A stretch of DNA of 18,684 nt from Clostridiales bacterium (GTDB lineage: Bacteria; Bacillota; Clostridia; Oscillospirales; QAMX01): NCBI GenBank assembly GCA_012514045.1, contig JAAZBA010000043.1, positions 1 through 18,684 of the forward strand, read 5' to 3'. Position 1 is the stretch's first letter. The number at the start of each line of letters is the position of its first letter. Position numbers and translations under genes: made by a program. Shown in pieces: positions 15,051 to 18,684 of this stretch. The notes beneath the pieces were generated by a model. It worked only from the letters and a program-made list of their open reading frames with translations. It did no database searches and had not been told where the DNA came from.

Positions 15051-16904
15051 ATGCGCGGCAACATTTCCATTTCCGGCGAAAACATGTTCCCAATCATAAA
15101 AAAGTGGCTCTATTCGGAGAAGGATATCTTCATTCGTGAGCTCACCTCCAACTGCTCCGATGCCATAACGAAGCTTATGGCCATAGGCTCCGACGAGGAG
15201 ACCTACCGCATCAACGTAAGGATCGACACGGAGAAGAAGACGCTGTCCTTCGAGGACAACGGCATCGGCATGACTGCCGAAGAGGTTGACAAATACATAA
15301 ATCAGGTTGCGTACTCCGGCGCCAAGGACTTCTTCGAGCGCTACAAGGGAGAAAACGAGGAGTCAAGCCCCTCAGCACAGATCATCGGCCACTTCGGCCT
15401 CGGCTTTTATTCCGCGTTCATGGTGTCAAAGAAGGTGTCAATCGACACACTCTCCTTTGCCGAGGGCAGCGAGGCTGTACACTGGGAGAGCGAATCCGGA
15501 CTGGAGTATGAAATGACTCCCTCGGACAGAGAAGTCAGAGGCACAACGGTGACTTTGGAGCTTGACGAGGACAGCGAGGAGTTCCTCGACAAGTGGAAGG
15601 TCAGGGAGGTGCTGGCAAAGTACTTCCGTTTCCTGCCCACCCCCATATATCTGTCAAGCGACAAGGACACGGTGCCCGCGGAGCATCCCATAAATGAAAA
15701 GGAGCCCCTCTGGCTCAAGGCTCCCAAGGACTGCACCGAGGAGGAGTACAAGAGTTTTTACCACGATGTGTTCTTTGACAGTGAAGACCCCCTCTTCTGG
15801 GTGCATCTCAACATCGACTACCCCTTCCGCCTGAAGGGCATACTCTATTTCCCGAAACTTAAGCATGAGCTTGAGTCCATTGAAGGACAGGTAAAGCTCT
15901 ACTGCAACAGAGTCTTCGTGGCGGACAATATAAAGGAGGTCATTCCGGAATATCTGCTGCTGCTGAAAGGCTGCATCGACTGCCCCGATCTGCCGCTTAA
16001 CGTATCCCGCTCCTTCCTGCAGAACGACGGCACCGTGGCGAAGCTTTCCTCTCACATCACGAGAAAGGTCTCCGACCGCCTCACCTCCATGTTCAATACC
16101 GAGCGTGAGACTTATGAGGGCTATTGGGAGGACATCAATCCCTTCGTGAAGTACGGCTGTCTCAGGGATGAAAAGTTCTATGAAAGAGTGCAGAAGGCTA
16201 TAATCTTCCGGGATCTTGACGGCAATTACAAAACGACCGAGGAGTATCTTGAGTCCAACGCAAAGACAGAAACCGAGGACAGGACAACAGCGGAGGGCAA
16301 GACAGAGCAAAGGACTGTTAAGACGGTCTACTATGTCTCCGATGAGAGGGTACAGGCCCAGTATATCTCAATGTTCCGCGCAAACGGCCTTTCAGCCGTG
16401 ATTCTCAATCACATGCTGGACAACCACTTCATTTCCTTCCTTGAGTATAAGCTCACCGATGTGCGTTTCCGCAGGATCGACTCCGATCTGACCGATCTCA
16501 CCGGAGAGAGCGCAGATGAGATAGACACATCTTCCCTTGAAACTCTTCTCGGCGAGATATCCCCCGACATGAAGACGGAGAGCGCCCATCTTTTGGCAGG
16601 CGCCGCTCCACTTGTGGTCACACTAAGCGAGGAAGGCAGAAGATACGGCGAAATGAGCCGCATGTTCGGCTCAAACCCCGCAATTGCGGACATGATAAAG
16701 GAAGAATACCGGCTTGTTGTCAACAAGTCACACCCCGTCATCGTTTCCCTCGTAAAGCTTCTCTCGGAGGGCAGATATGACGACGCGAAGCTTATCGCGA
16801 CCCAGGCTTACGACCTTGCGAGACTTGCCCAGCGTCCCCTTGACGCGGAAGAGATGACGGCGTTTATTGAAAGAAGCTGCGAAATCCTTAATAAACTTAT
16901 GTAA
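15051..16904 (+). CDS. htpG: HtpG, Hsp90-type molecular chaperone
   Basis: This 617-aa GHKL-ATPase chaperone has its N-terminal ATP site intact: E30 and N34 in RELTSNCSDAI, D69-N70-GIGM, and the lid and phosphate loop GHFGLGFYSAFMV (113-125). The middle segment is recognisable by VFVADN and LPLNVSRSFLQ, with R and Q placed to touch ATP. HtpG refolds and protects client proteins in the cytoplasm. The N-terminus, GNISISGENMFPIIKKWLYS, follows a clostridial form rather than the E. coli FQAE form. AAAGGAG at 15033-15039 overlaps the MATE stop and lies 11 nt before the ATG, so the gene belongs to the same run as the exporters. No heat-shock CIRCE element was seen in the 16-nt gap, so it is not obviously under HrcA control from a local promoter. 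Confidence 0.94.
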   Translation: MRGNISISGENMFPIIKKWLYSEKDIFIRELTSNCSDAITKLMAIGSDEETYRINVRIDTEKKTLSFEDNGIGMTAEEVDKYINQVAYSGAKDFFERYKGENEESSPSAQIIGHFGLGFYSAFMVSKKVSIDTLSFAEGSEAVHWESESGLEYEMTPSDREVRGTTVTLELDEDSEEFLDKWKVREVLAKYFRFLPTPIYLSSDKDTVPAEHPINEKEPLWLKAPKDCTEEEYKSFYHDVFFDSEDPLFWVHLNIDYPFRLKGILYFPKLKHELESIEGQVKLYCNRVFVADNIKEVIPEYLLLLKGCIDCPDLPLNVSRSFLQNDGTVAKLSSHITRKVSDRLTSMFNTERETYEGYWEDINPFVKYGCLRDEKFYERVQKAIIFRDLDGNYKTTEEYLESNAKTETEDRTTAEGKTEQRTVKTVYYVSDERVQAQYISMFRANGLSAVILNHMLDNHFISFLEYKLTDVRFRRIDSDLTDLTGESADEIDTSSLETLLGEISPDMKTESAHLLAGAAPLVVTLSEEGRRYGEMSRMFGSNPAIADMIKEEYRLVVNKSHPVIVSLVKLLSEGRYDDAKLIATQAYDLARLAQRPLDAEEMTAFIERSCEILNKLM

Positions 16905-16917
16905 AGAAGGTCATACC

Positions 16918-17661
16918 ATGAGCTATCAGGGCAAGACGGTGCTTATCACCGGCGGCGCCTCGGGAATGGGGCTTCTGTGCGGCCAATGCTATGCCCGTGA
17001 GGGCGCAAAGGTGGCGCTGGTGGACATAAACGGCGAGGAGCTCAGCCGCAGAGTGGAGGAGATCCGCGCCTATCCCGCCGAGTGCGTCGGCATATGTATA
17101 GACATACGCGACTACCCAAGCGTTGAAAAGGCAAGGGACGAGGTGGTGGAGCGCTTCGGCTCCATTGACCTGCTGATAAACTGCGCCGGAGGGGCGGAGT
17201 GCCGTATCCTCAACGTCCATGGGGAGTTCCACGAGCTGCCCATCGATGTATTTGACTTCGGCATCGATCTGAACCTGAAGGGCGCCGTGTACTTTGACCA
17301 TGCGGTGCTTGCCCAGATGGCAAAGCAGAACAGCGGAGTTATAATCCACCTGGGATCAATCACAGGCTATGAGGGCAGCGCAAACAACGTGGCATACGCC
17401 GCCTCAAAGAGCGCCCTCATGACAGGCGTCACAAAGTCCATCGCTCAGGCGGGAGCGAAATACAACGTCAGATGCGTTTGCATCGCCCCGGGGCCTGTGC
17501 TTACGCGTCCCGGCATGGCAAACATGAAGACAATGATGGGCAGAGCGGCGGAGCCTCAGGAGATAGTTGATTTGATCATGTACGCCGCCAGCGATAAGGC
17601 AGCATTCATGACCGGCAACTATATCCTCATAGACGGCGGCCGTCACCTGTTCCAGATGTAG
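16918..17661 (+). CDS. SDR-family NAD(P)-dependent oxidoreductase
   Basis: This 247-aa classical short-chain dehydrogenase has the cofactor motif TGGASGMG (11-18). An acidic residue follows beta-2 (D37 in ALVDIN), which favours NAD(H), and INCAGG lies at 87-92. The catalytic residues S147, Y160 and K164 (YAASK) are present, with the closing IDGGR (238-242). I chose the ATG at 16918 because AGAAGG (16905-16910) precedes it by 7 nt; an upstream ATG at 16867 lies inside htpG. It oxidises or reduces a hydroxyl or keto group on an unknown small molecule. The AroD-like gene starts 13 nt downstream, suggesting that the two act on one cyclic polyol or keto-acid pathway (inference). SDR substrate cannot be read from sequence. 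Confidence 0.9.
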   Translation: MSYQGKTVLITGGASGMGLLCGQCYAREGAKVALVDINGEELSRRVEEIRAYPAECVGICIDIRDYPSVEKARDEVVERFGSIDLLINCAGGAECRILNVHGEFHELPIDVFDFGIDLNLKGAVYFDHAVLAQMAKQNSGVIIHLGSITGYEGSANNVAYAASKSALMTGVTKSIAQAGAKYNVRCVCIAPGPVLTRPGMANMKTMMGRAAEPQEIVDLIMYAASDKAAFMTGNYILIDGGRHLFQM

Positions 17662-17674
17662 AGGAGGATACGGT

Positions 17675-18451
17675 ATGATATATAAACCCACCTTCCTTAA
17701 CCAGAACAGACCTCTCAATTGCTGCATGATACAGTCAAGAACGGCGCTTGAAGCCTCGATCACCATAAGAAACGGAGCTTTCGACGGCTGCGATGCCTAT
17801 GGGTATCAGTACTGCAAGCTGAACAAAGCGGAGCGAAATGAGGAGACATTAAAGAGAATTTTCTCCTACGCCGATGGGAAACCCATATATGTTACAAACT
17901 ACCGGGCTTCCGAGTCCGCGGGGCAGTCTGATGAGGAGCTTTTTGAAGACATGACGCTCATGCTCGACTGCGGCGCCACCCTTGTGGATATGATGGGAGA
18001 CTACTTCTGCCGTACCGAGGGAGAGCTTACCATGGATAGAGCGGCGGTGGAGAAGCAGAAGGAGTATATAAAGCTGATCCACGACAGAGGCGGCGAAGTA
18101 CTCATGTCCTCCCACGTGCTGAAGTACACCCCGGCGGAGCGGGTGCTGGAGATAGCGATGGAGCATCAGAGCCGTGGCGCGGACATTTCGAAAATCGTCA
18201 CGGCGGCAAACTCCGTAGAGGAGGAGCTGGAAGCGCTCAGTATCATAGCCATGCTGAGAAAGAAGCTTGATATACCTTTCCTTTTCCTGTGCGGGGGAAG
18301 CCATACCCAGCTTGTACGCACCGTAGGTCCCGCTCTGGGGTGCGTGATGTGGCTCAGCGTGCAGCGGCATGATGAGCTGTCCACAAAGGTTCAGCCTCTG
18401 ACAAGAGCCATAACCCAGATACGCGACAATTTTTCCTGGACACAGAGATAG
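17675..18451 (+). CDS. Class I 3-dehydroquinate dehydratase-like protein (AroD superfamily)
   Basis: This 258-aa protein aligns by eye along the whole class I dehydroquinase barrel. The Schiff-base lysine (K173 in GADISKIV), catalytic histidine (H147 in MSSHVLKYTP), R77, R215 and the S-x-x-x-Q pair (S236, Q240) are all in place. Two differences stand out. The E-x-R pair after beta-2 that holds substrate in AroD (E46/R48 in E. coli) is replaced by G-Y-Q in AYGYQYCKL, and the Asp after the catalytic His is Val. Class I enzymes dehydrate 3-dehydroquinate to 3-dehydroshikimate through an imine. The changed pocket suggests a related substrate or a divergent subfamily. GAGGAGG lies 7 nt before the ATG, and the gene ends the six-gene run. 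No other shikimate gene is nearby. Confidence 0.75.
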   Translation: MIYKPTFLNQNRPLNCCMIQSRTALEASITIRNGAFDGCDAYGYQYCKLNKAERNEETLKRIFSYADGKPIYVTNYRASESAGQSDEELFEDMTLMLDCGATLVDMMGDYFCRTEGELTMDRAAVEKQKEYIKLIHDRGGEVLMSSHVLKYTPAERVLEIAMEHQSRGADISKIVTAANSVEEELEALSIIAMLRKKLDIPFLFLCGGSHTQLVRTVGPALGCVMWLSVQRHDELSTKVQPLTRAITQIRDNFSWTQR

Positions 18452-18473
18452 CATGTATTCCTGAATCTTTTTT

Positions 18474-18499
18474 AAACCGCTCGCCTTGCGGGCGGTTTT
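18474..18499 (+). terminator. Rho-independent terminator after the aroD-like gene
   Basis: An 11-bp stem, AAACCGCTCGC (18474-18484) and GCGGGCGGTTT (18488-18498), has one T-G wobble and a CTT loop. The T-run (18496-18499) suits plus-strand transcription. It lies 22 nt after the stop codon. Confidence 0.85.
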
Positions 18500-18503
18500 C
18501 CAT

Positions 18504-18550
18504 ACAAAAGAAGGACAAAACTCCGGCGGTTCCGTCCTTCTTTTGTTTTT
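18504..18550. terminator. Second hairpin, likely bidirectional terminator
   Basis: A perfect 13-bp stem, ACAAAAGAAGGAC (18504-18516) and GTCCTTCTTTTGT (18534-18546), has a 17-nt loop and a T5 run (18546-18550) on plus. On minus the outer arm reads CTTTTGT, giving a weaker U-run, and the oxidoreductase stop lies 17 nt beyond the hairpin. A 7-bp outer repeat (CCATACA 18500-18506 with TGTATGG 18552-18558) could extend it. Confidence 0.75.
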
Positions 18551-18567
18551 CTGTATGGGTCACATTA

Positions 18568-18684
18568 TTACACTATTTCGGCGGCTAGCAGCTCCTCCGC
18601 CATGCGCATGGACAGGGCCGCGTCTTCAATGGTGCAGAGGGGGGCGCGACCGTCCCGCAGCGCCGCCACGAAATCCTCGTTCTC
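18568..18684 (-). CDS. C-terminal end of a Gfo/Idh/MocA-type oxidoreductase (partial)
   Basis: The minus strand is open from the window edge to a TAA at 18570-18568, giving the last 38 residues of a protein. The ending, ENEDFVAALRDGRAPLCTIE followed by DAALSMRMAEELLAAEIV, is the typical closing helix of Gfo/Idh/MocA oxidoreductases, where a segment of the type F-x-x-A-V-x-x-G-x-x-P precedes a final Ala/Leu/Glu-rich helix. These are NAD(P)-dependent enzymes for sugars and cyclitols. The N-terminal Rossmann domain lies outside the window, so the family call rests on this tail alone. The gene converges on the SDR/AroD-like pair. Confidence 0.6.
   Translation of the reverse strand, partial: ENEDFVAALRDGRAPLCTIEDAALSMRMAEELLAAEIV

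Noticed and set aside
15654..16310. A 218-codon minus-strand frame inside htpG
   Set aside because: It is antisense to the conserved HtpG middle domain, with no independent start signals.

Overview
The window looks like a chromosomal segment of an anaerobic Firmicute of the Clostridia, probably an Oscillospiraceae-like gut organism. This rests on gene content and style: strong AGGAGG-type ribosome binding sites, sigma-A promoters with 17-bp spacers, moderate GC with codons ending in G or C, a clostridial-type HtpG, and short hairpin-rich intergenic repeats. The taxonomic call is inference. No rRNA, tRNA, CRISPR array, transposase or phage gene was seen.

Layout. At the left edge a doubtful truncated ORF and a hairpin-rich, MITE-like repeat (about 144-300) lie beside a minus-strand pair: a DUF3267 membrane zincin and a PHP-family histidinol-phosphatase. 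The repeat appears to supply the PHP gene's stop codon. A divergent promoter region follows, then a macro-domain gene on plus. The sbcD-sbcC operon is on minus, and a second divergent promoter region separates it from a capA-like gene plus an M20 peptidase on plus. After a clear terminator, a strong promoter drives ybaK and argS. The minus-strand yjbQ converges on argS, and a symmetrical hairpin forms their shared end.

From 11850 to 18451 six plus-strand genes are packed with gaps of about 20 nt or less: a blasticidin-S-deaminase-like cytidine deaminase, two tandem MATE exporters, htpG, an SDR oxidoreductase and an AroD-like class I dehydroquinase homologue. The run ends at a terminator. Beyond it the C-terminal end of a Gfo/Idh/MocA-type oxidoreductase comes in on minus.

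Most of the window is housekeeping: DNA-end repair (SbcCD), translation (ArgS, and YbaK editing of mischarged tRNA), protein folding (HtpG) and histidine synthesis (PHP phosphatase). The least ordinary part is the six-gene run. It begins with a deaminase lacking the usual ribose-binding motif, coupled to two MATE exporters, the first of which has lost the conserved TM1 aspartate. It ends with an SDR and an AroD homologue that keeps the Schiff-base lysine and catalytic histidine but not the usual Glu-x-Arg substrate-binding pair. I found no clear evidence of a wholly new defence or mobile system. The deaminase-MATE module, the SDR-AroD-like pair and the left-edge repeat deserve follow-up most.
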